A stretch of DNA of 64,000 nt from Arsenophonus sp031446125. Its GTDB lineage: Bacteria; Pseudomonadota; Gammaproteobacteria; Enterobacterales; Enterobacteriaceae. Location: assembly GCA_031446125.1 (NCBI GenBank), contig CP132909.1, positions 434,001 to 498,000 of the forward strand, read 5' to 3'. A model generated the notes under the pieces. The model saw only the letters and a list, made by a program, of their open reading frames with translations. It was not told the DNA's origin and made no database searches. Positions 19,863-29,297 of this stretch are shown piece after piece (position 1 is the first letter of the stretch; each line of letters begins with the position of its first letter). Both the position numbers and the translations under genes were made by a program.

Positions 19863-20276
19863 CTATATTACCAATAAACAAAATTTAAAATAATAATGAT
19901 TTTTTTTAAATTCTTTAATATTAAACTGATAATACATTGTATTGATATCATTATAGTAAATTATGATCAAAATACTAATATATATTAGAAAAATTATATA
20001 TTACATAATACTTTAATATTCTTAGATAATTTTATTTTATTTTTTCTAATTATTATACATTAAAAAAAATTCTTTATATACTCACTTAACATTTATAAAA
20101 AAATTTTATTTTATTAAAATAATTAATGTTTTTAAAAATCTTAATTTAAATAAAAAATTTCCATTAAAAAATCATTATAAAATATTTTTAATAATTATTA
20201 AATTTCATAAGAATAATTATTTTTTATTTAAAAAATTATAATACATTTTAATAAAATAGTTTTTAAATAAATTATT

Positions 20277-20372
20277 ACCATAAAAATTATTATGTTTTTT
20301 ATCTGCACGACAAAGATACAATTGATTGCGCCCAATTATTTTATGATTTTTTTAATAGGAGTTTTCATATTT
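20277..20372 (-). pseudogene. mutT: Possible mutT (8-oxo-dGTP diphosphatase) relic
   Basis: Just downstream of secA, on the same strand, a frame reads IIGRNQLYLCRADKKHNNFY, reminiscent of the N-terminal region of MutT (II-R-N...IFITRR-AD-H...WEF). MutT is the gene expected here from E. coli synteny. No Nudix box is readable after it. The match is short and could be chance. Confidence 0.25.
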
Positions 20373-20454
20373 AACATTAATGTTTTATTATTCATGTTAT
20401 TTTTTTAAAACCTCATTTTTAACATATCTGTGTACTTTTTTATATTTTACTGGA

Positions 20455-22974
20455 TCAATTAAAAAAAATCTCTGGCACTTGAATTTTAATCTTACTTAAT
20501 TGACTAAGAATTTCATATTTTAAAATTTCTAACATATTTGCAAACATTTGAAAAGATTCACGTTTATATTCTTGTATTGGATCTTTTTGTGCATAACCTC
20601 GTAAATGAATACCTTGTCTTAAATAATCCATGGCAGATAAATGTTCTTTCCATAATATATCTAAAGTTTCTAGCATAATATTTTTTTCAATATTACTCAT
20701 CTTTTTAGTGCCAATAATTTCTTTTTTGTGATTATAATCTACTATTATTGCTTCTAAAATACGTGCACGTAAAATTTCTTCATCTAATTTCGGTTCTTTA
20801 TCTAACCATTTTTTTATAGGCAATTCTATATTAAAATCATTTAATAAATGTTCTTGTAATCCATCAATATCCCATATTTCTTCTAAAGATTGTGGAGGAA
20901 TATAATTATCAATAAGCACAGTAATAACATTTTTTCGAATATTATCAATTGTTTTACTTACATCATCAGTATCTAATAATTCATTACGTTGTGCATAAAT
21001 AGCAAGTCTCTGATCATTGGATACATCATCATATTCTAAAAGTTGTTTACGTATATCAAAATTACGATTTTCAACTTTACGTTGTGCATTAGCAATTGCT
21101 TTTGTAACCCATGGGTGTGTCATTGCTTCATCAGCTTTCATCCCTAATTTACGCATCATAGTAACTACTCTATCAGAGGCAAAAATTCTCATCAAAGAAT
21201 CTTCCATTGACAAATAAAAACGTGATGAACCTGGATCACCTTGACGTCCAGAACGTCCACGTAATTGATTATCAATACGACGAGATTCATGACGTTCAGT
21301 ACCAATAATATGCAAACCACCAGAAGAAATCACTAAATCATGACGTTTTTTCCAATTTCTCTTAATTTTTTTAATTTGTTCACTGGTTGGATTGTTAAGT
21401 TTATTGATTTCCGATTGCCAATTTCCTCCTAAAACAATATCTGTTCCTCTTCCAGCCATATTAGTTGCAATAGTAACTGAACTCGGTTGTCCTGCTTCAG
21501 AAATTATATCAGCTTCTATTTCATGAAACTTTGCATTTAAAACATTATGAGGAATATTAGCTTTTGTTAATTCTCGAGAAATCATTTCTGATTTTTCAAT
21601 TGAAATAGTACCAACTACAACAGGCTGTTTTTTTTTAATACACTCACGAACATCTTTGATGACAGCAACAAATTTATCTATTTCTGTCATATAAACTAAA
21701 TCCGGTAAATCGTTACGAATCATTGGACAATGAGTCGGGATAATAATTGTATCTAAATTATAGATGGATTTAAACTCTACTGCTTCTGTATAAGCAGTAC
21801 CAGTCATCCCAGATAATTTTTCATACAAACGAAAATAATTCTGAAATGTAATGGAAGCTAATGTTTGATTTTCATTTTGCATTGTTACATTTTCTTTAAC
21901 TTCTATTGCTTGATGTAATCCATCTGACCAACGGCGCCCCTCCATACTACGTCCAGTATGTTCGTCAATAATAATAATTTTATCTTTTTTTACAATATAA
22001 TCCACATCTTTGATAAACAAAACATGAGCACGCAAAGCAGCCATAACATGATGCATTAAAATAATATTAGAAGCAGAATACAAAGATTCTCCATTTTTCA
22101 TTAAATTTTCTTTTACTAATAATTTTTCAACAAATTCTAATCCACGTTCCGTGAAAGTAATTTGGCGTGATTTTTCATCAATAGAAAAATGGCCTTCACC
22201 TTTAAATAAATCTGAATCTTCTTTTTCTTGTCGTTTAAGATTAGGAATTAACTCATTGACTTTTTTATATAAATCTGAACTATCTTCAGTAGGACCAGAA
22301 ATAATTAATGGAGTGCGAGCTTCGTCAATTAAAATAGAATCTACTTCATCAATTAATGCGTAGTGTAATTTACGTTGCACACGTTCTTTTGGACTAAATA
22401 CCATATTATCACGTAAATAATCAAAACCATATTCATTATTGGTACCATACGTAATATTTGCTGCATAAGCCTCACGTTTCATACTAGTTGACATACCAGA
22501 TAAATTAATGCCGACTTTCATACCAAGAAATTCAAAAAGTAATCGATTATTTTCTGCATCACGCTTTGCTAAATAATCATTTACTGTAACAATATGAACA
22601 CCTTGACCTGTTAAAGCATTCAAATATGCAGGTAATGTAGATGTTAATGTTTTTCCTTCACCAGTGCGCATTTCTGCAATACAACGCTCATTAAGTACCA
22701 TACCACCAAGTAATTGAACATCAAAATGTCGCATATTAAAAATACGTTTACTGGCCTCACGTACTGTTGCAAACGTCTCAGGGATCAAATTCTGCAATGT
22801 TTCCCCAGACTTGATACGTTCTTGAAATTCATATGTTTTGTTTCTGAGTTCTTCATTTGTGAATTTTTCAAATGAAGATTCCAATTGATTAATAATATTT
22901 ACCAATTTATCTAAACGACGTAAAGTACGATCATTTCGACTACCAAAAATTTTTGTTAGTAACTGAGTGAACAT
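20455..22974 (-). CDS. secA: Preprotein translocase ATPase SecA, C-terminal tail absent
   Basis: SecA drives post-translational export through SecYEG. The 839-residue protein has Walker A MRTGEGKT (near residues 102-109), DEVDSILIDEARTP near 209-222, the VGTISIEKSE region, and NMAGRGTDI and RGRSGRQGDPG of nucleotide-binding domain 2. The helical scaffold ends at LSQLSKIKIQVPE. E. coli SecA (901 residues) continues with a linker and a zinc-binding tail (CxCxSGKKYKxCH) that binds SecB, and this is missing after VPEIFFN. All motor domains are complete, so the protein should work. The gene lies between dciA and coaE; secM is not seen. Confidence 0.97.
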   Translation of the reverse strand: MFTQLLTKIFGSRNDRTLRRLDKLVNIINQLESSFEKFTNEELRNKTYEFQERIKSGETLQNLIPETFATVREASKRIFNMRHFDVQLLGGMVLNERCIAEMRTGEGKTLTSTLPAYLNALTGQGVHIVTVNDYLAKRDAENNRLLFEFLGMKVGINLSGMSTSMKREAYAANITYGTNNEYGFDYLRDNMVFSPKERVQRKLHYALIDEVDSILIDEARTPLIISGPTEDSSDLYKKVNELIPNLKRQEKEDSDLFKGEGHFSIDEKSRQITFTERGLEFVEKLLVKENLMKNGESLYSASNIILMHHVMAALRAHVLFIKDVDYIVKKDKIIIIDEHTGRSMEGRRWSDGLHQAIEVKENVTMQNENQTLASITFQNYFRLYEKLSGMTGTAYTEAVEFKSIYNLDTIIIPTHCPMIRNDLPDLVYMTEIDKFVAVIKDVRECIKKKQPVVVGTISIEKSEMISRELTKANIPHNVLNAKFHEIEADIISEAGQPSSVTIATNMAGRGTDIVLGGNWQSEINKLNNPTSEQIKKIKRNWKKRHDLVISSGGLHIIGTERHESRRIDNQLRGRSGRQGDPGSSRFYLSMEDSLMRIFASDRVVTMMRKLGMKADEAMTHPWVTKAIANAQRKVENRNFDIRKQLLEYDDVSNDQRLAIYAQRNELLDTDDVSKTIDNIRKNVITVLIDNYIPPQSLEEIWDIDGLQEHLLNDFNIELPIKKWLDKEPKLDEEILRARILEAIIVDYNHKKEIIGTKKMSNIEKNIMLETLDILWKEHLSAMDYLRQGIHLRGYAQKDPIQEYKRESFQMFANMLEILKYEILSQLSKIKIQVPEIFFN

Positions 22975-23220
22975 AAATATTGTCTCAATAAAAAGCAGTA
23001 AATAAGAATATTGAATTTAATTTCATATCAAAAAAAAATAATATTTATAGTTATACTATCAGTTAATATAAATATATTAAAATTTTTATAATTTTTCTGT
23101 TAAATGTATTCTAAAATATTTAGCATACATTTAGAAAAAATAAAATTCAATCAATACTTTTTACAAAGTGCATAAAGATTTTAATAAAAATATATATACA
23201 AAAAAGAAAAAAATCAAACG

Positions 23221-23239
23221 TATCATATGGAGTATGATA
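23221..23239. repeat. Inverted repeat in the secA/dciA divergent region
   Basis: TATCATA and TATGATA form a perfect 7-bp inverted repeat with a five-base TGGAG centre, about 20 bases upstream of a promoter-like TTGACA. It could be an operator for dciA or secA, or a relic of the secM leader. No evidence distinguishes these. Confidence 0.3.
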
Positions 23240-23257
23240 AATAGTATATTTATTATA

Positions 23258-23286
23258 TTGACAAAAATACTGTTTTAAAAAATAAT
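23258..23286 (+). promoter_or_regulatory. Putative sigma-70 promoter toward dciA
   Basis: A perfect TTGACA (23258-23263) is followed after 17 bases by AATAAT (23281-23286), five of six matches to the -10 consensus. It would give a leader of about 170 bases before dciA. Confidence 0.45.
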
Positions 23287-23464
23287 AAATAAACACCTGA
23301 AATTATATATGATATATAACTAATTATATGATATATTTTTTCTTTGTTTTTGTTATAATAAAAATATAACAACATATTTTATAGTAATATTTAATTTTAT
23401 TTTTAAAGTTATAGTTTATGTATTAATCAAAAAATATTTATTTCTTACAAAATTTGGAAAAAAA

Positions 23465-23827
23465 ATGCAAGATAATTACCCGCAGTCTCTAAATGTTTTA
23501 TTTAAAAAATATCACTACAATTCTAATGCTTTAAACAATATTCAAAAACACGCACAAAAAATAATTAAGCTTAATAATATTATATTAAATTTATTGCCTC
23601 TTGCATTAAAAAAAGAGTGTCGAGTTGCAAATTATAGAAAATTTATTCTTATTTTAGAAGTTTCTAATGCAAACAAAAAAATACAACTTCATTATGAATT
23701 ACCTATATTGTTTTCAAAATTACGCAATGATATTTTGCCATCTTTATCTAAAATTAAAATAATTATTAATCCATCATTATCATCTAAAAAATTACAAAGT
23801 CATTCAATGTTTTATAAAAAAATATAA
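23465..23827 (+). CDS. dciA: DciA-family (DUF721) putative helicase operator
   Basis: A 120-residue basic protein that fits the DUF721/DciA family: an N-terminal helix region (NVLFKKYHYNS), then LNNIILNLLPLALKKECRVANYR-KFILILEVSNANKKIQLHYELPILFSKLRNDILPSL, matching the family pattern L...LP..L...C.VA......L.L...S.....L.....LL..L. DciA is the ancestral bacterial loader/operator of the DnaB replicative helicase. E. coli uses DnaC instead. In many gammaproteobacteria a DUF721 gene lies between lpxC and secA, as here. No dnaC is in the window. Family assignment is by pattern and position and is fairly but not fully secure. Confidence 0.75.
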   Translation: MQDNYPQSLNVLFKKYHYNSNALNNIQKHAQKIIKLNNIILNLLPLALKKECRVANYRKFILILEVSNANKKIQLHYELPILFSKLRNDILPSLSKIKIIINPSLSSKKLQSHSMFYKKI

Positions 23828-23984
23828 AATATATAAAAAAATGAAAATAACTTATTTTAATTAAATTATTTTAATGCAACAAAAAAAATATTAAAAATAT
23901 ATAAAAACCCATCAAAAAATATATTTTTTCAAACAAAAAAAATAAATATGATCGACAAAAATTGTAATATTCAAATAAAAAATT

Positions 23985-24905
23985 TTATCTTTCTATGCCA
24001 AAAGAAGACGCTTTAAACAATACAGGCATTTCAGATTCATCTTCAAAAGTTACCATATCCCAAGCAGATTTTGTTGCTAAAACAGCTTGTAATAATTTAT
24101 TATTTAATGCATGACCTGATTTATATGCAGTAAAAGAACCAATAATGTTATGATTGCACATAAATAAATCGCCAATAGCATCTAAAGTTTTATGGCGAAC
24201 TAATTCATCTTCAAAACGTAGACCATCTTGGTTCAATATTCTATAATCATCTATTACGATTGCACAATCGACACTACCACCTAAACACAATCCTTTTGAC
24301 TGTAAGTTTTTGATATCACGCATAAATCCAAATGTACGTGCACGACTAATATCTCTTACAAAAGATTTAATAGAAAAATCAAGTTTATAATGTTGACTGT
24401 TACTATTAATAGCAGGATGATTAAAATCAATAGTAAAATCTAAAAAAAATCCATTATAAGGCGATAATTCAGCACATTTATCACCATCAACAACCCTTAC
24501 ACTTTCTTTAATACGAAAAAATTTTTTAGCACTATTTAATTCTTTAATGCCTGCGTCTAATAATAAAAATACAAAAGGTGCAGCACTTCCATCCATAATA
24601 GGAATTTCTGGTGCATCTACTTCAATAATAATATTATCAATCCCCAATCCCGCCAAAGCAGCATTTAAATGTTCTACTGTTGAAATACGTACATCATCTT
24701 CATTTACTAAACAAGTGCATAACATAGTATCACGTACAAATTTTGCAGCAACAGGAAAATCGACAGATGGATTTAAATCTGTACGTCGGTAGATAACGCC
24801 AGTATTTGCAGGTGCTGGTAGTAATTCTAAAGTAACTTTTTTTCCAGTATGTAAACCAATTCCTCTTACTTTAACAATACGTTTTAGTGTTCTTTGTTTG
24901 ATCAT
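23985..24905 (-). CDS. lpxC: UDP-3-O-acyl-N-acetylglucosamine deacetylase
   Basis: LpxC performs the committed, zinc-dependent deacetylation of lipid A synthesis. The 306-residue protein (E. coli 305) begins MIKQRTLKRIVKVRGIGLHTG and has the zinc ligand His in STVEHLNAAL (near residues 75-84). The SCDGSAAPF-like block reads IMDGSAAPFVF, and the other zinc ligands lie in RHKTLDAIGDL (near 237-247) and SGHALNN near 264. It is the last gene of the division/cell-wall cluster as in E. coli, 92 bases after ftsZ. In E. coli its level is set by FtsH proteolysis of the C-terminus. The end here, SSFGIER, differs from the E. coli tail. Confidence 0.97.
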   Translation of the reverse strand: MIKQRTLKRIVKVRGIGLHTGKKVTLELLPAPANTGVIYRRTDLNPSVDFPVAAKFVRDTMLCTCLVNEDDVRISTVEHLNAALAGLGIDNIIIEVDAPEIPIMDGSAAPFVFLLLDAGIKELNSAKKFFRIKESVRVVDGDKCAELSPYNGFFLDFTIDFNHPAINSNSQHYKLDFSIKSFVRDISRARTFGFMRDIKNLQSKGLCLGGSVDCAIVIDDYRILNQDGLRFEDELVRHKTLDAIGDLFMCNHNIIGSFTAYKSGHALNNKLLQAVLATKSAWDMVTFEDESEMPVLFKASSFGIER

Positions 24906-24997
24906 TATTTTATCTCATATCTTTATCAGTTTCCCTGATCGTCACTTAGGAACAGCTAAATATTTTATTGTTATAAAAATTTAGAATAAAAGCTCAA
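24906..24997 (-). promoter_or_regulatory. lpxC leader with GC-rich block and small hairpin
   Basis: The 92 bases between ftsZ and lpxC include an unusually G/C-containing block for this genome (24933-24957). It also has a five-pair hairpin (ATCAG with CTGAT, loop GGAAA on the minus strand) at 24925-24939, about 20 bases before the lpxC start. Retained composition suggests constraint. A regulatory role is inference. Confidence 0.3.
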
Positions 24998-26176
24998 TCA
25001 ATCAGCCTGTTTCCTCAAAAAAGCAGGAATATCAAGATAATCTGATTCTTTATTTGATGATATATTATTTTTATTTACAACTTTAACTGTCGATTTTTCT
25101 CCCGTAAACGATGGTCGCCCCCCTATTCCAGATGAGATAGAACTACCTGGTATTCTATAACTCTGTTCTAAAGACATTTTTTGAGTTATTTTATTAGTAA
25201 CAAGATTGATATCTGTACTTTTATCCATACCAATTCCTGTAGCTACAACAGTCACCCTTAATTCATCATTCATATCAGGATCTAATGCAGTACCAATAAC
25301 CACCATTGCATTATCTGATGCAAATGCACGAATTGTATTACCTACTGTTTCAAATTCATCAAGTCGTAAATCAAAGCCTGCTGTAATATTAACTAAAACC
25401 CCACGAGCTCCTGATAAATCTACATCTTCCAATAATGGACTTGAAATTGCCATTTCAGCAGCTTCTTCAGCTCGATCTTCACCACGTGATACCCCAGATC
25501 CCATCATAGCATAACCCATTTCAGACATTACAGTTCGAACATCTGCAAAATCAACATTCATTAAACCAGGACGGGTAATAAGTTCAGCAATACCCTGTAC
25601 TGCACCTTTTAATACATTATTTGCTGCTCCAAAAGCGTCTAATAAAGAAATTCCTCTGCCCAGCACTTTTAATAATTTATCATTTGGAATTGTAATTAAT
25701 GAATCTACATGCTTAGAAAGCTCTGAAATTCCTATTTCAGCGAAAACCATACGTTTTTTACCTTCAAAATTAAAAGGTTTTGTTACCACTGCAACAGTCA
25801 ATATTCCAAGTTCTTTAGCAACTCCAGCTACTACAGGAGCCGCACCAGTACCAGTACCCCCTCCCATTCCAGCAGCTATAAAAACCATATCTGCTCCATC
25901 AAGTGCATTACGCAATGCTTCACGATCTTCTTCAGCAGCATTGCGACCCACCTCAGGATTTGCTCCTGCTCCTAAACCTTTCGTAATAGCATTACCTATC
26001 TGAATAATTTGTTCTACTGTTGTTTTACGTAAAGCTTGAGCATCTGTATTAACAGCAAAAAATTCAACACCCTCTATACATTCGCGCACCATATGTTCAA
26101 CAGCATTACCACCACCACCACCAACACCTATTACTTTAATCACTGCATCATTGGTTAATTCCATTGGTTCAAACAT
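24998..26176 (-). CDS. ftsZ: Cell division protein FtsZ
   Basis: FtsZ is the tubulin-like GTPase that forms the division ring. The 392-residue protein has the GTP-binding signature GGGTGTGAAPVVA (near residues 105-117), FAVNTDAQ, the T7 synergy loop around NVDFADV and the conserved C-terminal tail DYLDIPAFLRKQ, which binds FtsA and ZipA. A strong ribosome site (GGGGAG) precedes the ATG. It follows ftsA by 75 bases. It is among the best conserved proteins in the window. Confidence 0.98.
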   Translation of the reverse strand: MFEPMELTNDAVIKVIGVGGGGGNAVEHMVRECIEGVEFFAVNTDAQALRKTTVEQIIQIGNAITKGLGAGANPEVGRNAAEEDREALRNALDGADMVFIAAGMGGGTGTGAAPVVAGVAKELGILTVAVVTKPFNFEGKKRMVFAEIGISELSKHVDSLITIPNDKLLKVLGRGISLLDAFGAANNVLKGAVQGIAELITRPGLMNVDFADVRTVMSEMGYAMMGSGVSRGEDRAEEAAEMAISSPLLEDVDLSGARGVLVNITAGFDLRLDEFETVGNTIRAFASDNAMVVIGTALDPDMNDELRVTVVATGIGMDKSTDINLVTNKITQKMSLEQSYRIPGSSISSGIGGRPSFTGEKSTVKVVNKNNISSNKESDYLDIPAFLRKQAD

Positions 26177-26251
26177 AATTTTTCTCCCCGTTTTTGCCTT
26201 CTATGAAAATAGAAAATTTTTAGAATAAAAAATTTTGTGGTTCTTACAAAA

Positions 26252-27511
26252 TTAAAATTCTTTTCTAAACCAACTAGTGATTTTATTAAACCAAACAGTT
26301 ACTAATTTACGCTTATCCATTTCGATTGCATTCCCTAAATAAGTTTGTTTACCGTAATGTAAAAGTCCAACAACTGTTGAATAATTAGGTTCTTGTACAT
26401 AATCTATCAAACCAGTTATATTTGATGGTTTACCAATACGTACTTGAGTACAAAATACTTTTTTCGCACATTCAACCAAACCATCAATTTGTGCGCCACC
26501 CCCTGTTAAAACAATACCAGATAATAAATTATCTTTAATCCCATGTTGACGCAATTGTTCTTGTACTTTCATAATTTCATTATTTACTAAATTAAGTAAC
26601 TCCACATATCTTGGTTCAATAACTTTTGCTAATGTTTGACGTTGTAAATTTTTTAACGGACGATTACCTGTGATACTAAATAATTCAACATTTTCATCTT
26701 CATTAACAATAATAGCTAATGCACACCCATGACAAATTTTTAATGTTTCAGCATCACTTGGAGATGTACTAAATGCATACGCAATATCATTTGTCACGAT
26801 ATTACCAGCATAAGGTATAACTTTTGTATGACGTAATGCGCCTCCAGTATAAATCACTATATCCATAGTGCCACTGCCAATATCCACTAAACAAACACCT
26901 AGTTCACGCTCATCTTCTGTTAAAACAGAATAACCCGAGGCTAAACCTGAAAAAATTAATTGATCTACTTTCAAACCACAACGTTCAACTGCTTTTACAA
27001 TATTTTTAGCCATATCATTATGACAAGTAATCAAATGTACTTTAGCTTGCATACGTACACCTGACAGTCCTACTGGATTTTTAATACCTTCTTGATAATC
27101 AATGGAATATTCTTGAGGGATAACATGCAAAATTCTGTGTTCATCATGTACTCTAACAGATTTGGCCGTATGAACAACACTATCTACATCATATGAAGTT
27201 ACTTCATCATCAGAAATTGGTACCATCCCAATTTCATTTTGGCAACTAATGTGTTTTCCAGAAAATGATAGATAAACTGAAGAAATATGACAATCAGCCA
27301 TTAATTCTGCTTGACTAATGGCGCTTTGTACACATTTAACAACAGATTCTAAATCATTTACATCTCCTTTATACATTCCTCTAGACGGACAATTACCAAC
27401 ACCAATAATATTTATTATCCCATCTTGTAAAATTTCACCAACCAATGTAGAAACCTTAGAAGTACCAATTTCAAGACCAACTATTAATTTTCTATCTGTT
27501 GTTTTAATCAT
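26252..27511 (-). CDS. ftsA: Cell division protein FtsA
   Basis: FtsA is the actin-like ATPase that tethers FtsZ to the membrane. The 419-residue protein (E. coli 420) has the phosphate-1 motif GLEIGTSKVSTLVGE near residues 12-26, the 1C subdomain, VDIGSGTMDIVIY near 208-220, the adenosine motif GIVLTGGGAQIDG near 333-345 and a C-terminal amphipathic helix (VTVWFNKITSWFRKEF). It lies between ftsQ (77 bases) and ftsZ (75 bases). Confidence 0.98.
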   Translation of the reverse strand: MIKTTDRKLIVGLEIGTSKVSTLVGEILQDGIINIIGVGNCPSRGMYKGDVNDLESVVKCVQSAISQAELMADCHISSVYLSFSGKHISCQNEIGMVPISDDEVTSYDVDSVVHTAKSVRVHDEHRILHVIPQEYSIDYQEGIKNPVGLSGVRMQAKVHLITCHNDMAKNIVKAVERCGLKVDQLIFSGLASGYSVLTEDERELGVCLVDIGSGTMDIVIYTGGALRHTKVIPYAGNIVTNDIAYAFSTSPSDAETLKICHGCALAIIVNEDENVELFSITGNRPLKNLQRQTLAKVIEPRYVELLNLVNNEIMKVQEQLRQHGIKDNLLSGIVLTGGGAQIDGLVECAKKVFCTQVRIGKPSNITGLIDYVQEPNYSTVVGLLHYGKQTYLGNAIEMDKRKLVTVWFNKITSWFRKEF

Positions 27512-27588
27512 CGTTAATCTACCTGTTACTGATCAATTAGCGATATTAAATTATTTTAATTTATAGTTTTTTAGTAAGTAAATTTCGA

Positions 27589-28359
27589 TTAAATAGGTTC
27601 CCAACCTACCGCAGCATTACTAGCATACCGCAAATCTACATATCCAATACGTTTATTTTTTACTTTCTTTAATAATGGATAAAGTTTTATAAAACGATTT
27701 AATCTTTCTTTAATATCCTTTTTACCAATATTTAATTTAATATCATTTACTAAAACTAATTGCCATGCACGTCGTGTACTCATTGATAATGATTTAATAA
27801 TAAAATTATGCTCTAATAACTGATTTTGCATAATATGATACATTTTTAATATTTCTTGCTGACTGCCTTCTGGACCATATAACATCAAAATTTTTTTTTG
27901 ACTATTTATTAATTTTGGAAAATTAAAAATAATCCCTTCTTCATTAATAAAAAAATTATCATTCCATTTAGCATAAGGTTGATATTCCACTAAATGAATT
28001 TTTAATTCATTAGGCCATTTTTTACGTACCGTAACTTTTTTAATCCATGAAATTTTTTTTATTTGATTATGCATTATATTGATATCTATATTCATAAATG
28101 TACCAGAAATTCCTAATTCTAAAATTGCTTGTCTTATATGAGTATCATTTGTATAATTACGTTCACCAGTAATTAATAGTTTAGAAATCGGTAATCGATG
28201 AACATCTTTCATCCAATCGAATAATAAATATCCAGTGCATGTTATAATAGCCAATACTATTAGAAAAAAAATCAAACCAAAAAAATAATAAGCACTGTAT
28301 ACATTATCAGTTTTATATTTTTTAAACTCTTGATTTTGGACGTTAAAAGATAAAAACAT
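27589..28359 (-). CDS. ftsQ: Cell division protein FtsQ
   Basis: FtsQ is the single-pass membrane hub that links early and late division proteins. The 256-residue protein has one membrane segment (residues about 26-47, ending LLFDWMKDVHRLPISKL). A POTRA domain follows, with LLITGERNYTNDTHIRQAIL and WIKKVTVRKKWPNELKIHLVEYQPYAKWND, then a C-terminal domain ending in the RYASNAAVGW segment. The motifs match E. coli FtsQ (276 residues), with a shorter C-terminal tail. Three bases separate it from ddlB. Confidence 0.95.
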   Translation of the reverse strand: MFLSFNVQNQEFKKYKTDNVYSAYYFFGLIFFLIVLAIITCTGYLLFDWMKDVHRLPISKLLITGERNYTNDTHIRQAILELGISGTFMNIDINIMHNQIKKISWIKKVTVRKKWPNELKIHLVEYQPYAKWNDNFFINEEGIIFNFPKLINSQKKILMLYGPEGSQQEILKMYHIMQNQLLEHNFIIKSLSMSTRRAWQLVLVNDIKLNIGKKDIKERLNRFIKLYPLLKKVKNKRIGYVDLRYASNAAVGWEPI

Positions 28360-28362
28360 ATT

Positions 28363-29280
28363 TTATTTCACTAAATCTAAAATCTTTTTAACTAATTCTG
28401 AAAACTTAAAACCAGCTACTTGCGCAGCCATAGGTACCAAACTATTGGCAGTCATTCCAGGTGAAGTATTAATTTCTAATAAATAAAAACCATTACTATC
28501 TTTTATAAGATCTAGGCGTGCACATCCCATACAACCAATAGCTTTATAGGCATTTAATGCTAATTTATTTAAAAGCAATTCTTCTTTTGAAGTTAAACCG
28601 CTGGGATAAAAATATTGCGTTTCATTAGAAAAATATTTTGCATTATAATCATAAAAAGCTTCCTTTGATTGAATACGAATAATAGGGAGCACTAAATCAT
28701 CTATAATTGAAACAGTGTATTCTTCTCCATGTACATATTTTTCAATCAATACATTTTCGTCATAACAAAAAGCTACTTCCAGTGCCATTCTTAATTCAGA
28801 AAAATCTTTTACTTTACTTATTCCAATACTGGAACCTTCAAAATTTGGTTTTACGATAATAGGCAATCCTAAATGATGAACAGATTGAAAAAGTACTTTA
28901 TCAGAAATTATCTCTAATTTTTTTTTATACAATGATACAGAAGGTATTACTGGTAAACCTATGCCACTCCATAACTGTTTAGTCCGCATTTTATCCATTG
29001 AAAGTGAAGAAGCTAAAACACCACTTCCAGTGTACGGTAATCTTAAATACTCTAATACCCCTTGTATTGTACCATCTTCACCACCTCTACCATGTAATGC
29101 AACAAAAGCTTTTTTATAACCAGCTTTTTTTAGTTGAATCAAAGAAAAATTTTTAATATCTACTGGATGTGCATCTATTCCAGAATTGATCAATCCCTTT
29201 ACTACAGCTTTACCAGATTCCAGTGATATTCTTCTCTCAGAAGAATTGCCACCTAAAAGTACTGCAATTTTATTATCCAT
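28363..29280 (-). CDS. ddlB: D-alanine--D-alanine ligase B
   Basis: DdlB joins two D-alanines for the peptidoglycan stem peptide. The 305-residue ATP-grasp enzyme (E. coli 306) has AVLLGGNSSERRISLESG near the start, ALHGRGGEDGTIQG near residues 61-74, the ATP-binding VKPNFEGSSIGISKV near 143-157 and the metal-binding LLEINTSPGMT near 268-278. It sits between murC (17 bases) and ftsQ (3 bases), as in E. coli. Confidence 0.97.
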   Translation of the reverse strand: MDNKIAVLLGGNSSERRISLESGKAVVKGLINSGIDAHPVDIKNFSLIQLKKAGYKKAFVALHGRGGEDGTIQGVLEYLRLPYTGSGVLASSLSMDKMRTKQLWSGIGLPVIPSVSLYKKKLEIISDKVLFQSVHHLGLPIIVKPNFEGSSIGISKVKDFSELRMALEVAFCYDENVLIEKYVHGEEYTVSIIDDLVLPIIRIQSKEAFYDYNAKYFSNETQYFYPSGLTSKEELLLNKLALNAYKAIGCMGCARLDLIKDSNGFYLLEINTSPGMTANSLVPMAAQVAGFKFSELVKKILDLVK

Positions 29281-29297
29281 AGTACTTCCTTTATTTC

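Larger units (their letters stand above)
19821..20454. other. Intergenic region coaE-secA with possible mutT relic
   Basis: In E. coli zapD, yacG and mutT lie between coaE and secA. No intact gene is here. A weak MutT-like fragment on the minus strand is listed separately, and the hairpin after coaE falls inside this stretch. Confidence 0.45.
22975..23464. other. Divergent region secA/dciA, secM absent
   Basis: About 490 bases between the divergent starts of secA and dciA. In E. coli the arrest-peptide gene secM precedes secA here. I see no SecM-like frame or FxxxxWIxxxxGIRAGP arrest motif. A promoter-like pair and an inverted repeat within it are listed separately. Confidence 0.5.

Noticed and set aside
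22975..23464. secM gene or arrest peptide upstream of secA
   Set aside because: No signal-peptide-like frame or arrest motif is readable on the minus strand.
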